Below, piece after piece: positions 25,025 to 34,286 of a stretch of DNA of 64,000 bases. The stretch lies in assembly GCF_009026145.1 (NCBI RefSeq), contig NZ_WBUE01000008.1, positions 87,274-151,273 on the forward strand, written 5' to 3'. Positions within the stretch are counted from its first letter, which is position 1, and every line of letters starts with the position of its first letter. The DNA is from Hyphomicrobium sp. (GTDB lineage Bacteria; Pseudomonadota; Alphaproteobacteria; Rhizobiales; Hyphomicrobiaceae). The translations under genes and the position numbers were made by a program. The notes below the pieces were generated by a model. The model worked only from the letters and a program-made list of their open reading frames with translations. It had not been told where the DNA came from and did no database searches.

Positions 25025-25783
25025 TCAGTGCTTGCAGCCGCAGCCTTCGCCGTGCGCGTGCTCGTGGCCGTGGTCGTGACCGCCGCAGCAGCCGGCCTCG
25101 TGATCGTGGCCGTGATCGTGCGCGTGCTTGCCGCCGCAGCAGCCGCCCTCGTGATCATGGTCGTGATCGTGCGCATGCTCATGGTGGTGATGCCCGCCGC
25201 AGCACTCGCCGTCATGATGGTGGTGATGGTGGTGCTCGTTGGGATCGACCAGGGCGGCGTGCAGCCTCTGCTCGATGGCGATGGACTCTTCGCGCGGCGC
25301 CTGTTTGTCCTCGATGGCGAGCGCCATGATCTCGGCCCCGAGGCGCACGTCGTCGACGGCGCCCAGGTAGTGCCGGCGCAGGCGCCCCTGGCGGTCGAAG
25401 ATGAGCAGCGTCGGCGTCCCCTGCATGCCGTAGGCCTCCATGGTCTGCGGCAGGCCGGAGCCGTTCTGCGCATCGACGGCGACCGGGATCTCGATGTGCT
25501 CGGATTTGAGGAACGGCTCGAGCAGCGACGGCGTCATGTCGTTGTGGTTCTCGAACACCATGTGCAGGCCGATGACCTCGACCTCGTCGCCCGAGAAGGC
25601 GCGGGCGATGCGGGAAGCCTGCGGCAGCGAATGGCGCAGCGAGCCGGGGCACAGCATCTGAAAGGCGACGAGCACCACGACCTTGCCCTTCAGCTTGGCG
25701 AGCGACAGCGGCTCGGCGGCGTTGAACCACTGGGATGCGATGAGCTCGGGCGGGGCTTCGGGATTGAATTGCGGCGAGGCCAT
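25025..25783 (-). CDS. Thioredoxin-fold protein with His/Cys-rich metal-binding tail
   Basis: A 252-residue protein. Residues 1-175 form a TlpA/AhpC-like thioredoxin fold (KLKGKVVVLVAFQMLCPGS; GTPTLLIFDRQGRLRRHYLG). At the usual CxxC site there is C45-P-G-S48, so only one catalytic Cys, and the cis-Pro GTP motif is intact. Residues 183-252 are an extreme low-complexity tail with 27 His and 8 Cys. CCGG recurs at about 194, 215 and 232, separated by HxHxHD runs. The tail should bind Zn, Ni or Cu. No signal peptide is seen, so it is probably cytoplasmic. The function (peroxidase-like, metal buffering, or metal-dependent redox sensing) is not determined. Confidence 0.8.
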   Translation of the reverse strand: MASPQFNPEAPPELIASQWFNAAEPLSLAKLKGKVVVLVAFQMLCPGSLRHSLPQASRIARAFSGDEVEVIGLHMVFENHNDMTPSLLEPFLKSEHIEIPVAVDAQNGSGLPQTMEAYGMQGTPTLLIFDRQGRLRRHYLGAVDDVRLGAEIMALAIEDKQAPREESIAIEQRLHAALVDPNEHHHHHHHDGECCGGHHHHEHAHDHDHDHEGGCCGGKHAHDHGHDHEAGCCGGHDHGHEHAHGEGCGCKH

Positions 25784-25930
25784 GGGCGACCTTTCTCATA
25801 GGGGGGTGCAGTGTGCTTGGCAGCGGCATAGCGCTTTGGAAGGGTTGTCTCAAGGGTGACACGAGGGGGGGGGAGAAGCTTTGCTTGCGGCGCCGTAGCG
25901 CGAGCTGATGGCCGCGCCTAGGCGCGGGGC

Positions 25931-25963
25931 GCGTCCGTGCGGAGCACGGCTTCGCCATGACGG
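25931..25963. repeat. 33-nt dispersed repeat, copy 2
   Basis: Matches 2918-2950 at 31 of 33 positions, with the two differences on opposite arms of the CCGTGCGGAGCACGG palindrome so pairing is conserved. It lies in the spacer downstream of the glycosyltransferase gene. Confidence 0.7.
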
Positions 25964-25997
25964 GCCCTGCCGCTTCGCGCGGCGAAAAGGGGCCCCG

Positions 25998-27806
25998 TCA
26001 GCGGCAGCGCGAATCGGCCTCGGAGGCGGCGGGCAGCGGCGACCGGCAGGCATAGCGCTCGGCGAGCTTGCAGCCGGGGTCGAGCGCGCTATGGCCGGTG
26101 GCGTAGATGGAGAAGCTGAGCGGGCAGCCGCGCATCACGTTGAAGGCCGTAACGCAGCCCACCCGCGCCGGCCGCCTGGCGTTGCGCGCGGCCAGCGCCT
26201 GGGCGAGGTCGCCCTGCCAGCGGTCCTCGACGACAGCGATGGCGTCCTCGCCGCCGGCCATCCAGCCGGCAATCGTCTCGACGTTGGCGTTGCTGCCGCG
26301 CCCCAGGACGAAGGTCGTCGACGGCTCGCGGAAGCCGACGACGCCCACGGGGCCGGTGACGCAGCGGCGCAGCGGCGCAATCGCCTCGGCGATGCGCGGC
26401 GCCGGCCAGCCGAGGCGCATGTGCGGCATCAGCACGGCGAAGGTGAAGGCGATGAACAGCACGAAGCCGGCGACGCTGGTGGTGAGCCAGGCGGCCGCAT
26501 AACCGCCCGTCGCGGCACGCGCAGCGAGCGTGAACAGTGCGGTGACGAGCACGGCGCCGAGGATGACGAGGACGCTCGGCGATACGCCGGCGAACCACAG
26601 GCCGCCGACGTAGAGCACCAGCATGCCGGCGAGCACCAGCCACCACGGCAGGCGCAGCATGCGCGGCGGGATGGCGAGACGTCCTTCCCGCAATGCCGCC
26701 TCCGGCGGACCTTGGTCGAGCACCAAGGCAACGGCCGCGGCGGCGGCGGGGAACATCGCCTGCACCGTGTACAGCGCCGGCTTCGAAGCGATCAGCTCCA
26801 GGTACAGCCAGTAGCCGACAATCCAGGCGAACAGGAAGCGCTGCAGCGCCGCCGCCCGCTGGCGCCACAGGTTCTGCAGTGCCGGCACCAGCAGCAGGGC
26901 GCCGGGCAGGAAGCCGAGCAGGAAAGCGAGCGTGAAGGTGAGCGGCGCCGCCTTCCACTTCATGTCCTGGGCGCCGCCCAGCGCGCGAATCAGCTCGCCG
27001 AAGGTGAGGCCCGCGAACGGCACGCCGCCGTCGAAGTGGGCGCGGATGATGAGCCACGGCGCGGCAACCGCCGCCATCAATGGGACGCCGAGCAGCGGGC
27101 GCAGCCGCTTGAGCCAATCGAGACGGCGATCGAAGGCGTAGAGCGCGGCGATGGTCGACAGGGAAAGGATCGGCACCGCCAGCGCGTTGAGCAGCATGCC
27201 GGCGCCCTGCGCCGCCCAGAAGGCGAGCACCAGCCACAGCCCGTTGCGGCGGTCGCTTTCAAGGGCGCAGTAGAGGCGCAACAGGCAGAGCTGGGCGACG
27301 ACGATCGACAGCAGCAGCGGGCCTTCGGGGATGGCGAGGCTCGCCTGCAGCGCCACGATGGGCGAGACGGCGAACAGCGCCGCGGCGATGATGGCGCGGC
27401 GCTCACCGATGAGCGGGCGCGTCGGCCACCACGTGGCCAGCACCGCCAGCACGCCGGCGATGAGCGACGGCAGCCGGTAGGTGGCGATGGCGCCGCGTGC
27501 GTCGCGACCGAGCAGCTGGCCGGCCCCCATTTGCAGCCAGTAGATGCCGATGGGACGGAAGGCGAAGCGCTCGCCCTCGTAGCTGGCGTCGAAAGCATCG
27601 CGCCGCTCCAGCATGCCGCGCGCGGACTGCGCGTAGACGACCTCGGTGCGGTCGACCGGCGGCAGCAGCAAGACGCCGGGCAGGTAGGCGAACAGCGCCA
27701 GGCTTAACAGCGCCGCCGCGGCAAGGCGCGGGCGGGCGGCTAGCCTGTCCAGCCACTGCGTCGAGCCGCGCTCCAGGCGGTCCAGCGTCAAGGGAAAGAA
27801 GCTCAT
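25998..27806 (-). CDS. Integral membrane GT-C glycosyltransferase (ArnT/PMT family)
   Basis: A 602-residue protein from the ATG at 27806 with about 12 hydrophobic segments spread through residues 30-470 and a soluble C-terminal domain. The N-terminal loop [20 protein letters not shown] matches the D-x-x-E-containing first periplasmic loop of the PMT/ArnT (GT39/GT83) families, which transfer sugars from polyprenyl-phosphate to lipid A, proteins or other acceptors. Donor and acceptor are unknown. The position near other envelope genes suggests lipid A or polysaccharide modification. A GTG at 27854 would add 16 residues but has no clear advantage. The C-terminal domain has several Cys residues. 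Confidence 0.8.
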   Translation of the reverse strand: MSFFPLTLDRLERGSTQWLDRLAARPRLAAAALLSLALFAYLPGVLLLPPVDRTEVVYAQSARGMLERRDAFDASYEGERFAFRPIGIYWLQMGAGQLLGRDARGAIATYRLPSLIAGVLAVLATWWPTRPLIGERRAIIAAALFAVSPIVALQASLAIPEGPLLLSIVVAQLCLLRLYCALESDRRNGLWLVLAFWAAQGAGMLLNALAVPILSLSTIAALYAFDRRLDWLKRLRPLLGVPLMAAVAAPWLIIRAHFDGGVPFAGLTFGELIRALGGAQDMKWKAAPLTFTLAFLLGFLPGALLLVPALQNLWRQRAAALQRFLFAWIVGYWLYLELIASKPALYTVQAMFPAAAAAVALVLDQGPPEAALREGRLAIPPRMLRLPWWLVLAGMLVLYVGGLWFAGVSPSVLVILGAVLVTALFTLAARAATGGYAAAWLTTSVAGFVLFIAFTFAVLMPHMRLGWPAPRIAEAIAPLRRCVTGPVGVVGFREPSTTFVLGRGSNANVETIAGWMAGGEDAIAVVEDRWQGDLAQALAARNARRPARVGCVTAFNVMRGCPLSFSIYATGHSALDPGCKLAERYACRSPLPAASEADSRCR

Positions 27807-27931
27807 GGGCGGGCGCTTGCAAGCCCCGTTGGGCTCAGGGATATCCGTCTCCACGGGCAGCCCGCGGGCTTGACACTGATAGCGCAGTCAGGCGATTGCG
27901 CAAGCCGGTGCGGGAAACACATCGCCGCGCA

Positions 27932-27960
27932 CATGGCGAATTTCTCGATCATCACACTAG
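27932..27960. repeat. Half copy of CTAG-ended type A repeat
   Basis: CATGGCGAATTTCTCGATCA followed by TCACACTAG. On the complementary strand this is the left arm of type A (CTAGTGTGATGATCGAGAAA) followed by TTCGCCAT, as in the copy at 5789. Only one arm is present. It lies 16 bp before the pyrE start codon. Confidence 0.75.
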
Positions 27961-27976
27961 CGCAGAGGGCGGCGGC

Positions 27977-28549
27977 ATGTCGGCTGGCGGAAACGAGGCG
28001 CTGAAGGCGCGGCTCATCGAGATCATCAAGGCGCGCTCGTTCCAGTCGGGCAAGGAGGTGAAGCTCGCCTCGGGGCGCACCTCGACCTACTACTTCAACA
28101 TGAAGCCGACGATGCTCGACGCGGAAGGCGCGCACGCCATCGCGACGCTGATCCTCGAAGCCATCGCCGAAAAGAAGCCCGATCTCATCGGCGGGCTGGA
28201 GATGGGCGCGGTTCCGCTCGCCGCGGCGGTCGCCGCCGTCAGCCAGACGAGCGCGCGGCCGATCAACGCCTTCTTCGTGCGCAAGCAGGCCAAGGAGCAC
28301 GGCACCCGGAGCCTCATCGAGGGCCTTCCCGCCGGCGACAACCTGAAAGGCAAGCGCGTCGTCATCGTCGAGGACGTGACGACGACGGGCGGCTCGGCCG
28401 TCAAGGCGGCGGAAGCGGTGCGTGCCGAGGGCGCCGAGGTGGTGGGCGTCGTCACCGTCGTCGACCGGCAAGAGGGCGCGAACGAAGCCTTCGCCGCCGC
28501 CGGCCTCACGCTGACGCCGCTGCTGACGCTGGAAGACTTCAAGGCTTGA
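27977..28549 (+). CDS. pyrE: Orotate phosphoribosyltransferase
   Basis: A 190-residue enzyme that converts orotate and PRPP to orotidine 5'-phosphate in pyrimidine synthesis. The PRPP-binding motif [12 protein letters not shown] lies at 129-140, preceded by the [11 protein letters not shown] region. [19 protein letters not shown] near the N-terminus is typical of the family. The ATG at 27977 gives the normal length; a longer open frame runs antisense through the glycosyltransferase gene and is not real. The half repeat lies just upstream. Confidence 0.95.
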   Translation: MSAGGNEALKARLIEIIKARSFQSGKEVKLASGRTSTYYFNMKPTMLDAEGAHAIATLILEAIAEKKPDLIGGLEMGAVPLAAAVAAVSQTSARPINAFFVRKQAKEHGTRSLIEGLPAGDNLKGKRVVIVEDVTTTGGSAVKAAEAVRAEGAEVVGVVTVVDRQEGANEAFAAAGLTLTPLLTLEDFKA

Positions 28550-28726
28550 GTGCGGGACGGCGCCGGCAGACAGCGAAAAGGCGCGCCTGGGCGGGGGGCG
28601 GAGTGTCCCCAAGAGCACATCAGAGGCCGCGTCCGGCCAGCCAATCCAGACAGCGCAATTTTGACACTTGATCGAGGCAAGCACGGGCTGGCATCAAACC
28701 GAAGGGCCTGGGATCGCAGATTTACC

Positions 28727-30436
28727 ATGACGCAATCAACAGTTCGGCGTTTAGCACTTTCCGTCGTCGCAACGATTGCGGCCATTGCCGCGCTGACGGC
28801 GATGACCACCGACGCCTGGGCGAGAGAGCGGGGCTCTTCCGGCGAGGCGGCGGCGCGAGATGCCGGCGAGCCGATCATGGCGATCGTGTCGATCAAATCG
28901 CAGCAGGTCACGTTCTATGACGCCGACGGCTGGATCGTAAGAGCGCCCGTGTCGACCGGCGTCAAGGGGCGCGAAACGCCGGCCGGCGTGTTTGCCGTTC
29001 TTCAGAAGAACATCGACCACCGCTCCAATCTCTATGACGACGCCCACATGCCGCACATGCAGCGCCTTACGTGGAACGGCATAGCGATGCATGGCGGTCC
29101 GCTGCCGGGGTATGCCGCCTCGCACGGCTGCGTGCGGATGCCGTACGGCTTTGCGGATAGGATGTTCGACACGACGCGCATCGGGATGCGGGTGATCATC
29201 TCGCCGGACGACGCAGCGCCCGTCGAGTTTTCTCACGCGGCGCTGCTGGTACCGAACGCGGAGGCCATGGCTGCCGCTCCGCAGCGTGCCGAGACGCTCG
29301 CGCGCGACGCCGCCGAGGCCGTCAAAGCGGTCGAGGAGACGAAGAAGGCGGCTAAGCAAGCAGCCCGCGAGGCGGCATCCGCAAAGGCGTCGCTGCGCAA
29401 GGCAGAACGGCAGAAGTCCTCCGCCGACGCCGACCTCGCTGCAGCCGAAAAGGCGCTCGACAAGGCCAGGTCGAGCGAGGCCAAGGCGCAGGAACAAGGG
29501 CTCAAGGCCGCTGCCAAGGCCGCGGAGGCGGGCGCGACACTCGACATTGGCAAGGCCGATACGGACGCGAAGGTCGAGGTCGCAGCCAAGCCGGCCGATG
29601 CCGCCAAAGCGGAACGGCAGAAATCCTCTGCCGACGCCGATCTCGCTGCCGCCGAAAAGGCAATCGCCTCCGCGCAGTCGAACGTGGCCAAGGCCGAGGA
29701 AAGGAAGCTCAAGGCCGCCGCCAAGGCCACCGAAGTAAGTGCCAAACTCGACGCGGCCCGAGCCGATGCGACGTCGAAAGCCGATGCCGCGACCAAGGCA
29801 GCGGAGGCCGCCAAGGCGGCCGTAACCCGGAAGACGGAGACGGCGAAGGCGGCGGACGAAGCAAAGCTCGCGCTCGTTCCGGTCTCGCTCTACATCAGCC
29901 GGGCGACGCAGAAGCTCTACGTGCGGCGGAACACGGGCAAGCCGTGGCCGGACGGCGGCGAGGTGTTCGATGCGACCATCGAGGTTCCGGTCACCATCCG
30001 CGACCCCGAGAGGCCCATCGGCACGCATGTGTTCACGGCGATGGCGCAGGGCGACGCGGGACTGCGCTGGACCGCGGTCACGATCGACAGCGGGGACGAA
30101 GCCAAGAACGCGCTCGACCGGGTCAGCATCCCGCAGGACGTGCTCGATCGCATCGCGCCGACCGCGCTGCCGCGATCCTCGATCATCGTCTCGGACGAAC
30201 CGCTGAGCCGCGAGACCAACTATCGTACCGAATTTGTAGCGGTGCTGAGCAATCAGCCGCAGGGCGGATTCAAGACGCGTAAGCCCACGCCTCCGGCCGA
30301 TCCTTGGGGTATGTTCCCGGCCAGCGGCAATAATTGGCAGCCCGGCTTCTTCAATTTCTGGGACCAGCCGAGCCAGAAGCGGCAACCCAGCAATAAGCCG
30401 AAGCGCGGACCCCAGGGAAAACCATTCTTTTGGTAA
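28727..30436 (+). CDS. L,D-transpeptidase (YkuD) with Ala/Lys coiled coil and second YkuD-like domain
   Basis: A 569-residue exported protein. The signal peptide is at 1-32 (LALSVVATIAAIAALTAM then AWARE). The YkuD domain (about 48-170) has H122 in MHGG and the catalytic SHGCVR motif with C135. It should form 3-3 crosslinks in peptidoglycan or anchor proteins to it. Residues 186-382 form an Ala/Lys/Glu/Asp-rich coiled coil with a near-exact internal repeat (225-243 and 294-312, KAERQKSSADADLAAAEKA). Residues 385-480 resemble a second YkuD-like fold (VSLYISRATQKLYVRR) but lack SHGC. The C-terminus is Pro/Trp/Lys-rich. The ATG at 28727 is the only start giving a signal peptide. Confidence 0.87.
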   Translation: MTQSTVRRLALSVVATIAAIAALTAMTTDAWARERGSSGEAAARDAGEPIMAIVSIKSQQVTFYDADGWIVRAPVSTGVKGRETPAGVFAVLQKNIDHRSNLYDDAHMPHMQRLTWNGIAMHGGPLPGYAASHGCVRMPYGFADRMFDTTRIGMRVIISPDDAAPVEFSHAALLVPNAEAMAAAPQRAETLARDAAEAVKAVEETKKAAKQAAREAASAKASLRKAERQKSSADADLAAAEKALDKARSSEAKAQEQGLKAAAKAAEAGATLDIGKADTDAKVEVAAKPADAAKAERQKSSADADLAAAEKAIASAQSNVAKAEERKLKAAAKATEVSAKLDAARADATSKADAATKAAEAAKAAVTRKTETAKAADEAKLALVPVSLYISRATQKLYVRRNTGKPWPDGGEVFDATIEVPVTIRDPERPIGTHVFTAMAQGDAGLRWTAVTIDSGDEAKNALDRVSIPQDVLDRIAPTALPRSSIIVSDEPLSRETNYRTEFVAVLSNQPQGGFKTRKPTPPADPWGMFPASGNNWQPGFFNFWDQPSQKRQPSNKPKRGPQGKPFFW

Positions 30437-30540
30437 CAACTGGCGACGCGTCGGTCGCGAGGAAGGCGATGCGGCCTTCGCCGCTGTCGGCCTGACGCTG
30501 ACCCCGCGGATATGGGGCCGGCGTTGTGCGTACTCTCGAC

Positions 30541-30570
30541 GTCATCCCGACGAAGGTCGGGATCCACGCC
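30541..30570. repeat. GTCATCCCG-type repeat
   Basis: GTCATCCCGACGAAGGTCGG continuing GATCCACGCC. The same unit occurs at 39999 and inverted at 40119. A short CCGA/TCGG palindrome lies inside it. Confidence 0.55.
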
Positions 30571-30602
30571 AGCCTCAACAGACACTCTTGGTGATGTGAG
30601 TG

Positions 30603-31361
30603 CTAAGCGGCTTGCGAGCGGGCGACGCCGACCAGGCGCACCAGCTCCTTGCGTGCCGCCTCGGCATTGCTGACGCGCGAAGCGAACGCCTGGCGCAGCG
30701 CCCGCGCGCCGAGCACCAAGTCGCAGCCGTCAGGATCGATGCCGGTCATGCGCCAGGCCCCCGGCGCGGCGCCGAGCAGGCGCGTCGCGTAGAGCTCGAT
30801 GGCGTCGGCGTGGTCCGCGTTCATGTGCTCAACGATGCCGGGCTCGGCCTCGATCAGCGCCTGCGCATCGCCGACATCGAGCAGCAGCTCCGCGCGCGGC
30901 AGGTCGACGATGCGCCCGAAGCCGCCGATATAGTGCGCGCTGGCGATGCTGAACGCGTAAAAAGAGAAGTCCGGAAAATCGGCATAGCCGGCGGCGGCAG
31001 GATGACGCGCCAAAAAGCGGCGACGCGCGGTCGCACTCGTCGTCGGCCGCGCCTCGCCGATGAGCGTGATGCGGGCGCCGGCCATCGGGTCGGCCTCGGT
31101 GCCGGTTGCATCGATAAGCAGGCTCGCGCGAGCATCGGCGGCAAGGTTCTTGGTATGCAGGGCCAGTTTAGAAATCAGGAAAACTGGGCTGCCGTCGGGC
31201 TCGGTTGCCGTCAGCAGCAGGGAGGCGTATGGATGCCCGGACGGTTGCAGCGCGCTCGCCAGCGCGCCTTTGAGGGCCTCCCGGATCATCACCCGAGCCG
31301 CCAGCGCGGTTTCCTTAACGCCCGAAATTTTCGGCTGTTTTGGAGCCTCTTCAACAGACAT
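30603..31361 (-). CDS. HugZ-type pyridoxamine-phosphate-oxidase-fold protein with DUF2470 domain
   Basis: A 252-residue protein. The N-terminal split-barrel FMN/heme-binding domain (about 30-160, with GHPYASLLLTATEPDGSPVF and the FSFYAFSIASAHYIGGFGR segment) is followed by a DUF2470 domain (about 170-245, EHMNADHADAIELYA). This is the arrangement of HugZ/HutZ proteins, which use heme or flavin, and of related putative heme-degrading enzymes. The actual substrate here is not proven. The ATG at 31361 follows GAGG on the minus strand; the extension to 31388 lacks support. It is divergent from chvI, with about 135 bp between starts. Confidence 0.8.
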   Translation of the reverse strand: MSVEEAPKQPKISGVKETALAARVMIREALKGALASALQPSGHPYASLLLTATEPDGSPVFLISKLALHTKNLAADARASLLIDATGTEADPMAGARITLIGEARPTTSATARRRFLARHPAAAGYADFPDFSFYAFSIASAHYIGGFGRIVDLPRAELLLDVGDAQALIEAEPGIVEHMNADHADAIELYATRLLGAAPGAWRMTGIDPDGCDLVLGARALRQAFASRVSNAEAARKELVRLVGVARSQAA

Positions 31362-31497
31362 GCCGCCTCGTCCGCTTCCTGTGTCCAACCTATTCAGATA
31401 ACGTTCAGACAGAAATCACGAAATTGGCTTCGCCACAATTGATACACCTTGGAGCCATAAAGCGCGGCAGGGTGCTGCTCTGCCGCAGGGTCGGGAC

Positions 31498-32211
31498 ATG
31501 ATGAAAGAAAAAAGCACGATCGCGCTGGTCGACGACGAGCGCAACATCCTCACTTCGCTCCGCATGGCGTTGGAGGCAGAAGGCTACAAGGTGCGCACGT
31601 ACAATGACGGCGTCTCGGCGCTGGAGGCGCTGTCGGAGGACCCCGCCGATCTCGGCATCTTCGACATCAAGATGCCGCGCATGGACGGCATGGAGCTTCT
31701 TCGCCGCGTGCGCCAGCGCTCGGACATGCCGGTGATCTTCCTCACCTCCAAGGACGAGGAGATCGACGAGTTGTTCGGCCTCAAGATGGGCGCCGACGAC
31801 TATGTGGCCAAGCCCTTCTCGCAGCGGCTCGTCGTCGAGCGCGTCAAGGCAGTGCTGCGCCGCTTCCAACCCAAGGACCCCAGCGCCACTCCGGAGATCG
31901 AGGCGGCGCGCGTGCTCGAGCGCGGCAAGCTCAAGCTCGATCCCGAGCGTCACAACTGCCACTGGGACAACAAGCCGGTGACGCTGACCGTCACGGAGTT
32001 TCTCATCCTGCAGGCGCTCGCCTCGCGCCCCGGCGTCGTGAAGACGCGCGATGCGCTGATGGACGCTGCCTACGACGATCAGGTCTATGTTGACGACCGC
32101 ACCATCGACAGCCACATCAAGCGGCTGCGCAAGAAGTTCAAGCAGGTCGACGACAATTTCGATGTCATCGAGACCTTGTACGGCGTTGGCTACCGCTTCA
32201 AGGAAGCTTGA
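31498..32211 (+). CDS. chvI: Two-component response regulator ChvI
   Basis: A 237-residue OmpR-family regulator. The receiver domain has D11-D12 acidic pocket (VDDE), phosphoacceptor D56 in FDIKMP, Thr/Ser in FLTSKDE and Lys in AKPFS. A winged-helix DNA-binding domain follows (about 135-235, ending [12 protein letters not shown]). In Rhizobiales ChvI/ExoR-ChvG control envelope, acid and host-associated genes. The cognate kinase gene chvG begins 14 bp after the stop, on the same strand. Two ATGs are adjacent at 31498 and 31501 and either could be used. Divergence from the HugZ gene leaves room for its own promoter. Confidence 0.94.
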   Translation: MMKEKSTIALVDDERNILTSLRMALEAEGYKVRTYNDGVSALEALSEDPADLGIFDIKMPRMDGMELLRRVRQRSDMPVIFLTSKDEEIDELFGLKMGADDYVAKPFSQRLVVERVKAVLRRFQPKDPSATPEIEAARVLERGKLKLDPERHNCHWDNKPVTLTVTEFLILQALASRPGVVKTRDALMDAAYDDQVYVDDRTIDSHIKRLRKKFKQVDDNFDVIETLYGVGYRFKEA

Positions 32212-32225
32212 GGCGCGGAGGTAGG

Positions 32226-34286
32226 ATGGCGCTCGAGACCGGGCGATCCGAGCAGCATCAGCTGTCGAACGGGTTCGCCGGCCTCAGGGGCTTTGCGAAC
32301 GACATCTGGACTGCGATCGTGGCAGCCGCGACGCGACTGGCCCGCGTGTCTACCGAAATGGCGGGCACTGCCTCACAATCCATCCGATCGGCGGCAAAGT
32401 CCGGCGCTGCTGCAGCGCATTCGGCGGTCCGGCAATCCGCCGCCGCGGCGCGGCGCACCGCCAGCGCCATTGCGCTCGGCGCCCAGACGGCTGCCGCGCA
32501 CGTCGAGCCCGTCGGCGGCGCCACGCCGAAGGCGCTGGCACCGCTGCAAGCCTGGCTCAGCCGCCAGCGCATCGTCCGCTTCTTCTCTGCCAGCCTCCTG
32601 CGCCGCATCCTGATCTCCAACCTGATCGGGTTCTTCATCCTCGTCGGCGGCATCCTCTATCTCGGCTGGTTCCACACCTGGCTCATCGACGCCAAGCTCG
32701 ACGCCCTGAAGACGCAGGGCAAGATCATCGCCGACGCGATCGCCGCCAACGCCAAGGTCGTGCGCGAGCAGATCGTCATCGATCCGAATGCCATCCCCGA
32801 TGCCCCGCCGGCGGTGAACAGGTTCCCCGACGACGGCCTCGCCTCGCTCGAGCTCTCCATCCATCCCGAGGAGGTGACGCCCATCCTGCGCAAGCTCATT
32901 CAGCCGACCAACACCCGCGCGCGCATCTACGGACGCGACGGAACGCTGATCGTCGACACGGCGCAGACGTTGGCGCGCTGGAAGGCGATGCGCAACGAGC
33001 CCACGGCCAACGACGAGGATTCGACCAAGACGCAGAACGTCTGGAGCCGCATCACGCGCTATTTCTTCCGCGAGACGCTGCCCGTCTACCAGGAGATCGG
33101 CACCGGCAACGGCATGGCCTACAAGGAGGTGCGAGACGCGCTCGAGGGGCACGAGAAGAGCATGCTGCTGCTCAACCGCAAGGGCGAGCAGATCGTCTCT
33201 ATCGCGCAGCCCATCGTCCGCTTCAACGACGTGCAGGGCGTGCTGCTGCTGTCGACGCGCCCCGGCCAGATCGACAAGATCTTGAAGGAAGAGCGCATCG
33301 TCATTCTCATTCTCGCTGCCGTTGCGCTGCTCGCCTCGGTAGTGACCTCGCTGTTGTTGGCGCGCACGGTCGCCGGTCCTATTCGCCGTCTCTCCGCTGC
33401 GGCCGAGCTCGTCAGCCACAACATCGAGGCGCGCACGCAGCTGCCCGAGTACTCCGGGCGCACGGACGAGGTGGCGCAGATGGCCGAGGCCTTCCAGGCC
33501 ATGACCAGCGCCCTGTGCCGGCGCATCGAAGCGAGCGAAAAGTTCGCCGCCGACGTCGCGCACGAGCTCAAGAACCCGCTGACCGCAGCTCGCTCCACCG
33601 CCGAGTCGCTGAGCTTTGCCAAAACGGACGAGGAGCGGATGCATCTGGTGGCGCAGATCCAGGGCGAGCTGAAGCGGCTCAACCGGCTGATCACCGACGT
33701 CTCCAATGCCTCGCGTCTCGATGCCGAGCTGGCCCGCAAGGAGATGCGCTCGATCGACGTAACGGCCATGCTGCGCAACGTCGTCGCCATATTCCGCGAC
33801 ATCATCGGCGACGACAGCCGTACGGTGATGCTGGCCATCGGCAGCGAGCCGTTCAGCGGCGCCTTCAGCGTCAACGGCGACGAGGGGCGCCTGGGGCAGG
33901 TGCTGACCAACCTCATCGACAATGCCATTTCGTTCTCGCCCGAGGACGGAACGGTGACCGTGCATGCACGCGTCGCTGCGCCATTCGTCGAGATTCTGGT
34001 CGACGACGAGGGCCCCGGCATTCCCGAGGACCGTCTCGAGATCATCTTCGACCGCTTCTATTCAGACCGGCCGGCGACCGACACCAGCCGCGGCAAGAAC
34101 TCTGGGTTGGGCTTGAGCATCTCGCGCGAGATCGCTCTGGCGCACGGCGGCCAGATCGTCGCCGAGAATCGCTACGAAGCGGGCGCCAAGCCCGGCGCCA
34201 AGCCGAGCGGGGCGCGCTTCACCGTGCGGCTGCCGATCGCCGGCATGGCGCAGCGCGGAGGAGCGCCCGGTGGGCGACGCACCTGA
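32226..34286 (+). CDS. chvG: Envelope-sensing histidine kinase ChvG
   Basis: A 686-residue sensor kinase. The first ~120 residues form an unusually Ala-rich, basic cytoplasmic extension. TM1 spans about 128-149, followed by a periplasmic domain of ~205 residues, TM2 at 358-379 and HAMP. The DHp H-box is FAADVAHELKNPL with phosphoacceptor H446, and the catalytic domain has NLIDNAISFS, DDEGPGIPEDR and GLGLSISRE. It should phosphorylate ChvI in response to envelope signals such as acid, classically with ExoR as periplasmic repressor; no exoR is in the window. ATG at 32226 follows GGAGG. The 3' end overlaps hprK by 17 bp. Confidence 0.92.
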   Translation: MALETGRSEQHQLSNGFAGLRGFANDIWTAIVAAATRLARVSTEMAGTASQSIRSAAKSGAAAAHSAVRQSAAAARRTASAIALGAQTAAAHVEPVGGATPKALAPLQAWLSRQRIVRFFSASLLRRILISNLIGFFILVGGILYLGWFHTWLIDAKLDALKTQGKIIADAIAANAKVVREQIVIDPNAIPDAPPAVNRFPDDGLASLELSIHPEEVTPILRKLIQPTNTRARIYGRDGTLIVDTAQTLARWKAMRNEPTANDEDSTKTQNVWSRITRYFFRETLPVYQEIGTGNGMAYKEVRDALEGHEKSMLLLNRKGEQIVSIAQPIVRFNDVQGVLLLSTRPGQIDKILKEERIVILILAAVALLASVVTSLLLARTVAGPIRRLSAAAELVSHNIEARTQLPEYSGRTDEVAQMAEAFQAMTSALCRRIEASEKFAADVAHELKNPLTAARSTAESLSFAKTDEERMHLVAQIQGELKRLNRLITDVSNASRLDAELARKEMRSIDVTAMLRNVVAIFRDIIGDDSRTVMLAIGSEPFSGAFSVNGDEGRLGQVLTNLIDNAISFSPEDGTVTVHARVAAPFVEILVDDEGPGIPEDRLEIIFDRFYSDRPATDTSRGKNSGLGLSISREIALAHGGQIVAENRYEAGAKPGAKPSGARFTVRLPIAGMAQRGGAPGGRRT

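Noticed and set aside
28751..30439. Minus-strand open frame of 562 codons opposite the L,D-transpeptidase
   Set aside because: Arg/Leu/Gly-rich shadow of a gene with signal peptide and catalytic SHGC motif.
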